Origin: a bacterium
GTDB taxonomy: Bacteria; Verrucomicrobiota; Verrucomicrobiia; Limisphaerales; UBA11358
Length of the DNA stretch: 64,000 nt
Assembly (NCBI GenBank): GCA_021813325.1
Contig: JAKALA010000005.1
Span: forward strand, 78,298 to 142,297
Direction: 5' to 3'
In this document: positions 35,220 to 43,381 of the stretch, one piece after another
Numbering within the stretch: position 1 is the first letter of the stretch
How the letters are laid out: the number at the start of each line of letters is the position of its first letter
The notes under the pieces: model-generated
Told to the model about the DNA's origin: nothing
What the model saw: only the letters and a program-made list of their open reading frames with translations
The model's database searches: none
Program-made: the position numbers and the translations under genes

Positions 35220-37622
35220 TCAAAAATCTTCGCCATCGTGAATTTCATAGCCTACCGCTTCATAGCCGCGCACCCGTTTTGAATACATTGCGGATAAAAC
35301 CGGCACAGCCCCGTCCACATAATCATAAACGACGACTTCCCGTTTGTTGTCGTGCAGGCGGTGGAGACGGCCTACATATTGCTGCAACGTGCCGTGCCAG
35401 GAAATCGGCATGGCCAGAAAGAGCGTGTCCAGACGCGCATCGTCAAATCCTTCGCCAATGTATCGGCCGGTCGCCAGCAGAACCCGCTCTTCGCCGGTGG
35501 GAATTGCCGCCAACTGTTCGGCAATGGCACGGCGTTGTTTTGCCCCCATACCGCCTTTCAGGATGATGACATGCTTGACCAGCCCCGCAAGTCGTCCGGC
35601 AAATTCGTCAATGTGGCTGGTGCGCTCAGTCAAAAGAATGGGCGAGCGCCCGGCCTTGACCGCGCGAACAAGGTCAACCGTGATCAAATCGTTGCGGGAT
35701 TTGTCCGTCGCCAACGCCGCGTAAAGAACGTGCATTTCCGGCCTTTCGGGTGAGGACGGAAACCGGAAATTTGTCGGGCGTGGAACAACGATATGTTTGA
35801 ACGGTCGCGCCTGCGCCTGTTCCTTTGCATTCACACGGTAACGAATCGGCCCGCATTGCATGACGATGATCGGATGATGTCCGTCCTTGCGCTGTGGCGT
35901 CGCGGTCAGGCCGGTGACGTAAGGTGCCTTCACCTGCCGCAACACTTGCTCAAAACTCACTGCCGACAAATGATGGCACTCGTCCACGATGACATGGCCA
36001 TAGTTGGCAACCACGTCATCCACGACTTGTTTACGGTTCAGGCTTTGAATGACGGCAACATCAATGATTCCCGTGGCACGCTTCCGTCCGCCACCGATTT
36101 GCCCGATGCTTTTGATTGGCACGTTCAAAAATGTGGCCAGCCGTTCGCGCCACTGGTCTAAAAGTTGACGGCGATGAACCAGAACCAGCGTGTTGACATT
36201 CCTCGCGGCAATCAGCCAGGCAGCCACGACGGTTTTGCCAAAAGCAGTTGTCGCGCATAGGATGCCATCATCAAAACCGAGCATGGCATCGGCGGCGGTT
36301 TGTTGTTCTGGCCGAAGCTGGCCGTGAAATGTCACGCCAATCGGCTGACCGGCAAATCGCTGTTCGTCCAGATCAACCGCAATGCCATGTGACTTGAAAA
36401 GCGATACAACTTCATCCAAGCAACCGCGCGGCAAGGCAATTTGCCGGGGAAATTCCTCGGCGCACCGAATGATGCGCGGCTTGCCAAACGTGGAAAGCCG
36501 CATCGCCTGCGCGCGATAAAATTCCGGGTTTTGAAAGGCCGCCAGACGGTGCAGCCGGTTCAACATCGCCGATGGCAAGCCCTCCTTTTCAACATAGACG
36601 AGGTTGCTGCGGACAATTCGCACTTTTTCAGGCAGCGGGCCGACGATGGATTTGTCCTTTTTCTTCCGCGAAGGTGGCAGCGTCCACGGGTCTTCAGCCG
36701 CATCTTCATCAGTCACGCTGCACCGGACACCGATAATCTCGCCGCTGTGTTCGGCGTCGCGCACAATGTTTTCCACTTCTGCCAGCGTCATTCGCCGAAC
36801 GCCCGACAGAAATGCCCATTGATCTGTGTGTGGATTGAAATTGGAATCGAGAAAAACGCTGTTGCCGTGGCTGCGCGGCAGGTGTTGTAACGGCAGCGCA
36901 ATGAGATTGCCAAAGCCGCCTTTCGGCATCGTGTCCTGACTCGGAAACAAACGGTCGTAGGAGTCAAGGCCGAGTTGATGTCGGCGTTCCATTGTCCGGG
37001 TGAGAATGGCCGCGCCCAATTTTCGCGCGAGACTGGCGGGCAACGGCATATCAAAGAAAATCCAGACGTGCCCGCCGCGTCCAGAGCGCGACCGTTCGAG
37101 AGTGGCGGAAATTTTCCAGTCAGCGCAGGTCTGAAGAACCGCGCGCACGTCATCCTGCCAGGTTGCCTTGTCGAAATCGGCGGCCAGAAACCAGCACGTT
37201 TCATCTGTCAGCAGCGGATAAACCCCGGCCGTAATTTTACCGGTGAGATGGTCGTGAATGACTTGATCCGTCAGTGGAAAGTATTCCTTTGGCTCATCGG
37301 GTCTTTTCTGGAATGGACTGCTCCAAACTTTTCGACAAGCCGGAGAATAGCCGGTTTTCCCGTTTCGCCCATCCCACCGCACCGCATAAACATCCTCGCG
37401 TCCGCAAAACAGGCTGCGGAATAATTTTACTTTCTCCGCCGGGTTGGATTTGGAGCTGGTCGGCGCAATGGTAAAAGAAACCGCCGGCAAAATTGGCGGA
37501 ACGATATTTTCATTGCTGGGCAATCCCAAACGTTTCCGCAAATCGCGATTCTCCTCACGTAACCGTTCGCACTCCGCCAAGGCATCCGCAAGCCTGGCAT
37601 TGGTCGTGGAGGATTCGTTCAT
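35220..37622 (-). CDS. TOTE-type archaeo-eukaryotic primase fused to SF2 helicase
   Basis: From the ATG at 37622 the protein has 800 residues. An N-terminal coiled coil (ALAECERLREENRDLRKRL) and KVKLFRSLFCGREDVYAVRW precede the primase domain: Asp149 and Asp151 in FLAADFDKATW, His185 in SGRGGHVWIFF and KGGFGNLIALPLQ. The SF2 helicase follows with Lys463 in ATTAFGKTVVAAW, the DECH box at 547-550 (VIVDECHHL), TGLTATPQRKDGHH and VGRLHRLHDNKREVVVYDYV. These features fit the TOTE conflict-system primase-helicase proteins, predicted to act against invading nucleic acids. The metal and ATP residues I can see are present. It follows abiEii by 19 bases. Confidence 0.88.
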   Translation of the reverse strand: MNESSTTNARLADALAECERLREENRDLRKRLGLPSNENIVPPILPAVSFTIAPTSSKSNPAEKVKLFRSLFCGREDVYAVRWDGRNGKTGYSPACRKVWSSPFQKRPDEPKEYFPLTDQVIHDHLTGKITAGVYPLLTDETCWFLAADFDKATWQDDVRAVLQTCADWKISATLERSRSGRGGHVWIFFDMPLPASLARKLGAAILTRTMERRHQLGLDSYDRLFPSQDTMPKGGFGNLIALPLQHLPRSHGNSVFLDSNFNPHTDQWAFLSGVRRMTLAEVENIVRDAEHSGEIIGVRCSVTDEDAAEDPWTLPPSRKKKDKSIVGPLPEKVRIVRSNLVYVEKEGLPSAMLNRLHRLAAFQNPEFYRAQAMRLSTFGKPRIIRCAEEFPRQIALPRGCLDEVVSLFKSHGIAVDLDEQRFAGQPIGVTFHGQLRPEQQTAADAMLGFDDGILCATTAFGKTVVAAWLIAARNVNTLVLVHRRQLLDQWRERLATFLNVPIKSIGQIGGGRKRATGIIDVAVIQSLNRKQVVDDVVANYGHVIVDECHHLSAVSFEQVLRQVKAPYVTGLTATPQRKDGHHPIIVMQCGPIRYRVNAKEQAQARPFKHIVVPRPTNFRFPSSPERPEMHVLYAALATDKSRNDLITVDLVRAVKAGRSPILLTERTSHIDEFAGRLAGLVKHVIILKGGMGAKQRRAIAEQLAAIPTGEERVLLATGRYIGEGFDDARLDTLFLAMPISWHGTLQQYVGRLHRLHDNKREVVVYDYVDGAVPVLSAMYSKRVRGYEAVGYEIHDGEDF

Positions 37623-37641
37623 ATTGATGTTGCGGTCGGCA

Positions 37642-38499
37642 TTACCGCCGCAACGCGCCGTAGAACTGCTGAACAGAATTGAAATGCGGATTGATGTCGG
37701 CATCAATGCCGCATTCCTGCGCCAATTCCGCAAAGGGTGCTGACCACGAAGCCGGTGGCACGGCTAACTCGGTTGGAATTTCATGCGTCTTTCGCCGGTG
37801 AAACGTATCACGAATCGTTTTTGGCAAACGGGCGATGTCCAGCTTTCCCTTTTCAATCAAAAGAACCAAGTCCACCAAATCTTTCACGCGGGAGTTCGGT
37901 CTGCCCACACGCGGCAAGGTGTAGGCGTGCAATTTTTCTGCGAATTGTTCCTCCTGCGAAATCGCCGGAACGCGAACGTGAGGCAGACCGGCAAAACCGA
38001 GCCAATCCCGGCCTTCCAGCATTTCGTAAGGTTCGCGCAGCACATCGCCAGCACTCACATCCAAGTGGAATTGAGCGAAGCGCCGTCCAGCCATTTGCGC
38101 GTCCACTGGAAAGCGCGCGCCGCCGTAAGGCGCGGCATCAAGGTCTAGCACCGGGCTGCCAATGGCGAATGTGAAACCATCATCCAGATTGACGGCGGCG
38201 GCCTGGCGCAACAAGCCGGTTATGGCTTTGGCATCCCATTCCGCTGGAATGGTGGGCGATTGCCGGAGTGCCAGATCAATATCCCGCGTGGTGCGCGCGG
38301 CCCGGATGCGGAGTTCCATCGCATAACCGCCCTTCAACAACCACGGCGATGTTTTACCTTGAAAAAGCCGGCACAGCAGCCGGTCAAAAGCGGCCTGCCG
38401 TCGGTATCGCTGAAGATCGCCGCCTTCTTTGGCGGCCAAGGCCAGCAGCCTGTCTTCAAGGGCGTGGCGGAGCGCTGCCGGAGTTTTGTAATGATTCAT
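37642..38499 (-). CDS. abiEii: AbiEii-type nucleotidyltransferase toxin (type IV TA)
   Basis: The 285-residue protein has the nucleotidyltransferase core WLLKGGYAMELR (residues 53-64) and RTTRDIDLAL, with Asp73 and Asp75 as the metal pair. Later motifs are QEEQFAEKLHAYTLPRV and NSRVKDLVDLVLLIE. AbiEii toxins add nucleotides to RNA targets; GTP and tRNA use are known for studied members. The start overlaps abiEi by 4 bases, the standard type IV arrangement. TOTE follows directly, which is not part of the usual abiE operon. Confidence 0.9.
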   Translation of the reverse strand: MNHYKTPAALRHALEDRLLALAAKEGGDLQRYRRQAAFDRLLCRLFQGKTSPWLLKGGYAMELRIRAARTTRDIDLALRQSPTIPAEWDAKAITGLLRQAAAVNLDDGFTFAIGSPVLDLDAAPYGGARFPVDAQMAGRRFAQFHLDVSAGDVLREPYEMLEGRDWLGFAGLPHVRVPAISQEEQFAEKLHAYTLPRVGRPNSRVKDLVDLVLLIEKGKLDIARLPKTIRDTFHRRKTHEIPTELAVPPASWSAPFAELAQECGIDADINPHFNSVQQFYGALRR

Positions 38500-39101
38500 T
38501 GGAATAGTTTCTTGGCAATGTCCGCAAATTTCGGATTGGATTTTGCCGCCTTGATTTCACTTTCAAGAATCAGTCCCCGGCGGCTGGCATCTTTGGCTGC
38601 ACGCCGGCATTCCGCCAGTGTAACGGGATTCTTGTGAACCACGTCACACAATGCGCGAGCTGGACGACAAATTTGCATCCCTCGCAAGACAGTGATTTCG
38701 GAGGGTGCGAGCGAGTCCCGATGAAGCGCCACCGCCTTCGGCGACGGGCTGTTTCGCCGAAATGCCACCGGCACGGTGATATGAACTTTCACCGGATTGA
38801 AATCGCCAAGCTCAAAATAACTCAAGGCTGTCTCGTGCGAAAGGACTCCCAGCGGTTGGTCATTGCGTCCGCGTGTCCAGAGCAGAAACGCCGGCGTCAG
38901 TCCGTCCTCCGGTGGCGACAGATGTGCCAGGCGGTAAATGCCTCGTTGAATCCGCTCCCAGTTACCAACGCGAACATGGTAAGGATGTGTGTTGTCCGCG
39001 TAACCAGCTTCGATAGCCTGCTTCGTGGTGAAATAACCCTGCTGCTCCTGCGCAACTTGTGTCAGCGCCTTGAAAGGGGCATTCTGCTGTCGTTTCGGCA
39101 T
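38496..39101 (-). CDS. abiEi: AbiEi-type transcriptional regulator antitoxin
   Basis: I start at the ATG at 39101 because a GAGG lies 9 bases before it; the ATG at 39110 is too close to that site. The 201-residue protein has the N-terminal winged helix (EQQGYFTTKQAIEAGY; WERIQRGIYRLAH) and the C-terminal antitoxin domain (LSHETALSYFELGD; VALHRDSLAPSEITVLRGMQ). AbiEi proteins antagonise AbiEii without a stable complex in known cases and repress their own operon at inverted repeats. A fitting 8-bp palindrome overlaps the start region. Confidence 0.88.
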   Translation of the reverse strand: MPKRQQNAPFKALTQVAQEQQGYFTTKQAIEAGYADNTHPYHVRVGNWERIQRGIYRLAHLSPPEDGLTPAFLLWTRGRNDQPLGVLSHETALSYFELGDFNPVKVHITVPVAFRRNSPSPKAVALHRDSLAPSEITVLRGMQICRPARALCDVVHKNPVTLAECRRAAKDASRRGLILESEIKAAKSNPKFADIAKKLFQ

Positions 39102-39108
39102 GGCACGC

Positions 39109-39129
39109 ATCCTCAACTTATTTGAGGAT
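39109..39129. promoter_or_regulatory. Palindrome at the abiEi start; candidate autoregulatory operator
   Basis: ATCCTCAA (39109-39116), spacer CTTAT and TTGAGGAT (39122-39129) form a perfect 8-bp inverted repeat a few bases upstream of the abiEi ATG. Known AbiEi regulators bind inverted repeats in their promoter. The position allows control of the whole five-gene operon. Confidence 0.5.
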
Positions 39130-39260
39130 ATATGCAAGTCGGAATTTCACCTTGCTGGATGTGCCTGCGTTCTCAAGATACGGCGCGCTATCCCGCGATT
39201 GCATCTGCCGACGTTTGAAGATTGCCGAACTGGAATAGTCCAACTTAACCTTGGTTGAAA

Positions 39261-40253
39261 ATGATGGCCGACCCGACCAGACAAATGCCGCGCCGGTGGA
39301 CGGCGGCGGAAGACCGATTGCTGGGCACAGCTTCGGATGCGCTCGTCGGCAAGAAAATTGGCCGCTCGAAAGGTTCGGTTTACCAACGGCGCAGAGTCCT
39401 GGGAATTCGTTGCGCCCTTCACGTTTGGACACCCGAAGATGACCGCATCTTGGGAACGGCTTCGGATGTGGAGATCGGTCGCCGCCTTGGCCGCACCCCA
39501 GCCTCGGTTTATCACCGGCGCAGAGCTTTGGGAATTACCGGTTTTCGCCCCCGTGTCTGGACGACGGAACAGGACAAATGGCTGGGCACCATTCCCGATT
39601 CGGAAATTGCCAGACGTGTCGGCTGCACCGAGGCTAACATTCGGGCAAGGCGCTTGCGATTGGGCATTGCCGCCACCCGTCACGTCAGACCGTGGACGGC
39701 GGCAGAGGACGCGCTGGTAGGAACCATGCCGGACAAGGAACTGGCGCAAAAATTAGGCCGGTCGGTCATCGCTGTGGCGCATCGCCGCGAACGGAAGGGC
39801 ATTCACATTCCGTTTCACCCGAATCAAAAAGCATGGACTGCGGCGGAGGATGCGCTGCTGGGCACCATGATGGATCGGGAACTGGCGCAACGGTTGAACT
39901 GTCACTACTACGTCGTGGCCTGGCGGCGAAGACAGCGCGGCATACCGCCGTTCAGGGGCAAACTGCGTGTCTGGACTCGTCAGGAGGAAGCCTTGTTGGG
40001 AACCATGAACGACCGGCAACTGGCCAGGAAACTTCAGCGGACGGTCGTTTCGGTCACGGTGCGCCGCCATCGGAAAGGAATTCCGGTTTTCAAACGCAAA
40101 AGCCACGTCTGGAAACCGGAAGATGACCGGATTCTTGGCACCCGGCCTGACAGCCAGATTGCGCTCCTCCTCGGAATCAGCATATCAGCGGTGCGCCATC
40201 GGCGCAGCCGCTTGCGCATTCTTCGTAGAAAAAAACGCAATCAATCCTCATAA
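39261..40253 (+). CDS. Protein made of seven Myb/SANT-like HTH repeats
   Basis: The 330-residue protein is almost entirely seven tandem units of 43-47 residues. First Trp residues are at 13, 56, 100, 145, 192, 238 and 284. The unit follows WTxxEDxLLGTxxDxELA, then xxLGRxxxSVxxRRxxxGI. The third helix is basic, keeps the RR pair and varies at other positions (GSVYQRRR, ASVYHRRR, ANIRARRL, IAVAHRRE, YVVAWRRR, VSVTVRRH, SAVRHRRS). There is no catalytic domain or membrane segment, and the tail is Arg/Lys rich. It probably binds DNA, possibly several sites or one long site. It is divergent from abiEi and overlaps the 3' end of the next gene by 13 bases. Confidence 0.85.
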   Translation: MMADPTRQMPRRWTAAEDRLLGTASDALVGKKIGRSKGSVYQRRRVLGIRCALHVWTPEDDRILGTASDVEIGRRLGRTPASVYHRRRALGITGFRPRVWTTEQDKWLGTIPDSEIARRVGCTEANIRARRLRLGIAATRHVRPWTAAEDALVGTMPDKELAQKLGRSVIAVAHRRERKGIHIPFHPNQKAWTAAEDALLGTMMDRELAQRLNCHYYVVAWRRRQRGIPPFRGKLRVWTRQEEALLGTMNDRQLARKLQRTVVSVTVRRHRKGIPVFKRKSHVWKPEDDRILGTRPDSQIALLLGISISAVRHRRSRLRILRRKKRNQSS

Positions 40254-40558
40254 AATTCATCGTAATCCTCATGCGTGAATTGATGCGGCGGCGGAAATGG
40301 GTCGAACGTATCAGGCGGTGACGGCCAGGACGGCGGTGACTGTATTTCCACAAAGACGACGGGCGGCACATGAGTTCTTCTCTGCGGCGGCTTTCGCCGT
40401 TGGCCATGAAATACCAGCGCGATGAAGCCCGCAAGCAGAGCCATCGCCAAATAGATGACGGCGACGAAAACGCCCAGCTTATGCTGAGCGATAAATTCGT
40501 CCAGTTGTCCCAAGGCCGACACTTCCCATTCAAGTGCTTGGATTTGCCAGGATTGCAT
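40241..40558 (-). CDS. Small single-pass membrane protein downstream of the integrase
   Basis: From the ATG at 40558, which has a perfect AAGGAGG upstream, the protein has 105 residues. One membrane segment (LGVFVAVIYLAMALLAGFIA) is followed by a Pro-rich, acidic C-terminus (FTHEDYDEFYED). The start lies 10 bases after the integrase stop, so they probably share a transcript. The function is unknown. Confidence 0.65.
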   Translation of the reverse strand: MQSWQIQALEWEVSALGQLDEFIAQHKLGVFVAVIYLAMALLAGFIALVFHGQRRKPPQRRTHVPPVVFVEIQSPPSWPSPPDTFDPFPPPHQFTHEDYDEFYED

Positions 40559-40568
40559 GGTGGCCTCC

Positions 40569-41624
40569 TTATGCGGCAGCGGCGGTTGCCGCTGGTTCGG
40601 GGTTGCGGTTTCCAATGATGGCCTTCTGCTGCTTCTCGTATTCGCTCAAGGCTGGCATTTCCACCGGGGCGTTGCGCGAATAGGCGCGATGGACGGCCTT
40701 GCTGTTTTGGCCGATGTTCACCTGCGCATACCGTTCGGGATAACCGGCCGTCTTCGCCCGTTCCGCCCAAGCGTAACGGTAGCTGTGCAGCGACACGCCT
40801 TTGATGCCGAGTCCGGTGCAGCGTTGCTTGAACTCCGTCGCGCGGTCGCCCGCGCGAACTGTCCGCAGATAGGGAAACAGCGGCCCATTGCCCGGCAGGT
40901 CGCGGAGCAATTCCGCCATTTCTTCATCGGGGCGCATGATCGCAACGCTTCCCGTTTTCATGCGCCGGTAGCTGATGACGTTATTATTCCAGTCAACATC
41001 CTCGGCTTGCAGGAACGCCAAGTCCGATTGCGACGCGCCCAAATACCACGCCAGTTTGTAGAACGCCTTGCGTTCGGGATTGTTTTCGCGTTCAACGATG
41101 GCCTGATGTTCGGCCAAAGTGATGGCGCGTTTCTCTTTGTATTCAACGGCGGGCCATTGGCGTTTCGGGACGAGCGGCCAAGGCAGCCAGTTCATGTCCA
41201 CGCAAAAGTTATGCAGGCGGCGCAGATAGACATTGGTGGAAACTTTGCCGCATTGGAGGATGCGCAACAGGAGTTCGCCCTGGGTTTCAATGATGACCTT
41301 GGGCAGCAACGGGGCCAGCGCCTTGTCCTTGGCCACGCGCAACCAGCGTTCCTGGTTGGCTCCCTTCTTGGTGCCGGTGAGGGCTTCAATGGCGTTCTGC
41401 CAGGTGCGCGTTTTCATGCCGTCGTCCGAGCCGGCCAGATACGCCTTGGCGATTTGCAGGTTCAGGATGGGCTGGCGAACCGAATTGTTCTTGGCCTCGA
41501 TGATCTGTTGGGCTTCGTCCTCGTTGGTCGTGTGCAGGCTGGTCGGTTTGCCCGTGGTTTTGTCCACGGCATAATACATCCCGCCACGGCTGTTCCGGCG
41601 AATTAAGCGATAACGTGTTTTCAT
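40569..41624 (-). CDS. Tyrosine recombinase (integrase) of the island
   Basis: The 351-residue protein has an N-terminal core-binding domain (TRTWQNAIEALTGT; LRRLHNFCVDMNWLP) and a catalytic domain. Box II reads SLHSYRYAWAERA (HxxR present) and the Tyr lies in VHRAYSRNA, with a likely Lys in RRMKTGS. Two changes from the usual pattern are seen: box I is YLGASQSDLAFL without the Arg, and the second box II His position is Gln (NIGQNSKAVH). The gene is next to the tRNA-Cys 3' end, as expected for the element's integrase. The start may be 41624 or 41633. Confidence 0.92.
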   Translation of the reverse strand: MKTRYRLIRRNSRGGMYYAVDKTTGKPTSLHTTNEDEAQQIIEAKNNSVRQPILNLQIAKAYLAGSDDGMKTRTWQNAIEALTGTKKGANQERWLRVAKDKALAPLLPKVIIETQGELLLRILQCGKVSTNVYLRRLHNFCVDMNWLPWPLVPKRQWPAVEYKEKRAITLAEHQAIVERENNPERKAFYKLAWYLGASQSDLAFLQAEDVDWNNNVISYRRMKTGSVAIMRPDEEMAELLRDLPGNGPLFPYLRTVRAGDRATEFKQRCTGLGIKGVSLHSYRYAWAERAKTAGYPERYAQVNIGQNSKAVHRAYSRNAPVEMPALSEYEKQQKAIIGNRNPEPAATAAAA

Positions 41625-41668
41625 AATGTTCACGCAATCGCAAGAATAAATGAACCCGATTCCGCAGA

Positions 41669-41691
41669 GTTAGCGAGTAGTCGGCGGGTTA
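41669..41691 (+). repeat. 23-bp island repeat, copy 3
   Basis: GTTAGCGAGTAGTCGGCGGG followed by TTA, 22 of 23 positions identical to copy 1 at 29545. It lies 45 bases upstream of the integrase start. Confidence 0.6.
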
Positions 41692-41729
41692 GCGCCGGTT
41701 ACGCTGGATTCTAACGGAGTTGGAAAAAT

Positions 41730-41753
41730 GGTGTCCGTTTTGGTGTCCGTTGC
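41730..41753 (+). repeat. Tandem 12-bp repeats upstream of the integrase
   Basis: GGTGTCCGTTTT is followed by GGTGTCCGTTGC, with the pair starting 67 bp before the att core at 41797. The truncated integrase has the matching pair at 12741. This supports arm-type binding sites. Confidence 0.5.
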
Positions 41754-41796
41754 GGACTCCTACACCACCAAACCCTTGTAAATAAAGGCGATAAAT

Positions 41797-41819
41797 TTGG
41801 AGGCGGAGGTCGGAATCGA
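41797..41819. other. Right attachment-site copy inside tRNA-Cys 3' end
   Basis: These 23 bases include the CCA, acceptor 3' strand and part of the T-arm of tRNA-Cys on the minus strand and match 12807-12829 at 20 positions. Integration within the tRNA 3' end leaves the gene intact. Confidence 0.75.
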
Positions 41820-41872
41820 ACCGACGGATGAGGCTTTTGCAGAGCCCTGCCTTACCACTTGGCTACCCCGCC
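41798..41872 (-). tRNA. tRNA-Cys (anticodon GCA)
   Basis: The minus-strand cloverleaf has acceptor GGCGGGG with CTCCGCC (one G-T pair), D-arm TAGCCAAGTGGTAAGGC, anticodon stem GGGCT/AGCCT with loop CTGCAAA (anticodon GCA), T-arm GGTTCGATTCC and encoded CCA. It is the target of the island's integration. Confidence 0.95.
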
Positions 41873-41983
41873 GAAAAGAGATGAAACGATAATTTTCTTC
41901 GGCCACAAACGCAAGTTTAATTACCCGCTTTATCGTGTCGTTTTCAAAAGGAGACATTTGCGTGCGAGCAAAAGGAGACCAGG

Positions 41984-43381
41984 CTATTCGCAGCCACGGC
42001 TGGCTGGGGATTTTTTCCATGAATTTTCGATGGCTTCAAGCGTCTTCCCCTTAGTTTCCGGCAGGAGCAACCATACCAGCCCAAAAGTCACAGCCGAACA
42101 GGCACCGTAAATCCAGAAGGTGTGGGTTGGCCCGATTTTTTTCAGCAGGAACGGAAACGTTTGCGCCACCAACAGACAGCTCGACCAGATGCAGAATGTG
42201 GCCAGCGACATCGCGCGACCGCGGAGTTTGGCCGGGAAAATTTCCGAACACACAATCCATGGCAGCGGTCCCATCGCCATGGCAAACGCGGCGATGTAAA
42301 GGGTCACAAAGCCCAGCAGGGCGGAGGATTGTGGGTTGCGCGCGTAGATGAGGCCAACCATCGCCAAGGCCACGATTTGAATAGCGTTGCCGATGAGCAG
42401 CAACGGCTTGCGCCCGGCTTTATCCACCAAACCGATGGCAATAAATGTGGCGATAAAATTAACCAGTCCGATCCAGATGGAGCTGCTGAACGCGGCATTG
42501 GCATTACCGGTCGCAGCTTTGAATATTTCCGTCGAATAATACATGATGGCGTTAATGCCGCTCAATTGCGAACCGGCCATCAACACCACGGCGATGAGCA
42601 GTGGCTGCCGGTAATGCCGCGAGAAAAGTTCTCGGAACGAGCCTTCTTCCTGGGCCAGCACGGCTTTTACCGCAGCCACCTCCGTTTCGACCTCGGCCAG
42701 ATCCCCGCCCCGCAGGCGGCCGAGCGTTTGGCGGGCACTGGTTTCGCGGGCGGCCTTGATCAACCAGCGCGGGCTTTCGGGAATCGGGAAGAGCAATAGC
42801 AGAAAGACAAAAGCCGGCGCGGCTTCCGCCGCGAGCATCCAGCGCCAGCCAAACGCGGCATTCCAGGTGGCATCGTCGGGCCGTTGAATCCAACTATTGA
42901 TGAACAGCGTCACAAAGATGCCGGTGACGATTCCGAGCTGAAACAGCGATCCCAGCCGACCCCGCCAGCGCGGCGGCGCGATCTCGGCAATATAAACCGG
43001 GCAAATCATCGAAGAGACGCCGATGGCAATGCCGCTTAATATCCGCGCGGAAATGAATTGCACAAACGTCTGGGGAATCGCCGACAGAATTCCCGACAGC
43101 GCGTAGAGGAGCGCGCAGAAAAACAGCACGCGGCGCCGGCCAAACCGGTCGCTGATAAAACCGGCGGACATGGCGCCGGGGATGCAGCCAAGTATGGCCG
43201 AAGCCGTGGCCAGCCCGATCAGCATGGAATCCCGCTCCGGGTCGAGCGCAAAATGCGTTTGCAGAAACGTATTGGCCCCATTGATGACGGCGGTGTCGTA
43301 GCCAAACAGGAATCCGCCAATGGCCGCAACCGCACTGGCGAACAGGACGAACCGCGAAGAGTTGGAGGTTTTGGTGCTCAT
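41984..43381 (-). CDS. Sugar porter family MFS transporter
   Basis: The 465-residue protein has 12 membrane segments and sugar porter signatures: FLFGYDTAVINGA, DRFGRRRVL, PESPRWLIKA, QLSGINAIMYYS, DKAGRKPLL and PETKGKTLE at the end. It is a proton symporter or facilitator for hexoses, here most likely mannose or a related sugar because it is the last gene of the mannoside operon. The ATG overlaps the isomerase stop by 4 bases. Confidence 0.93.
   Translation of the reverse strand: MSTKTSNSSRFVLFASAVAAIGGFLFGYDTAVINGANTFLQTHFALDPERDSMLIGLATASAILGCIPGAMSAGFISDRFGRRRVLFFCALLYALSGILSAIPQTFVQFISARILSGIAIGVSSMICPVYIAEIAPPRWRGRLGSLFQLGIVTGIFVTLFINSWIQRPDDATWNAAFGWRWMLAAEAAPAFVFLLLLFPIPESPRWLIKAARETSARQTLGRLRGGDLAEVETEVAAVKAVLAQEEGSFRELFSRHYRQPLLIAVVLMAGSQLSGINAIMYYSTEIFKAATGNANAAFSSSIWIGLVNFIATFIAIGLVDKAGRKPLLLIGNAIQIVALAMVGLIYARNPQSSALLGFVTLYIAAFAMAMGPLPWIVCSEIFPAKLRGRAMSLATFCIWSSCLLVAQTFPFLLKKIGPTHTFWIYGACSAVTFGLVWLLLPETKGKTLEAIENSWKKSPASRGCE

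Larger units (their letters stand above)
12807..41819. mobile_element. About 29-kb integrative mobilisable element at tRNA-Cys
   Basis: The element is bounded by tRNA-Cys-derived direct repeats, with the integrase gene next to the intact tRNA at the right end. It carries a relaxase, traK/L/M-like genes, a repeat-rich candidate oriT, toxin and defence genes. No VirD4/TraG coupling protein and no mating-pair genes are present, so it would depend on another element for transfer. The relaxase frameshift means this copy may no longer be mobile. Confidence 0.72.

Noticed and set aside
41760..42020. Minus-strand frame covering tRNA-Cys
   Set aside because: It runs through the tRNA gene and the end of the transporter gene; a chance frame.
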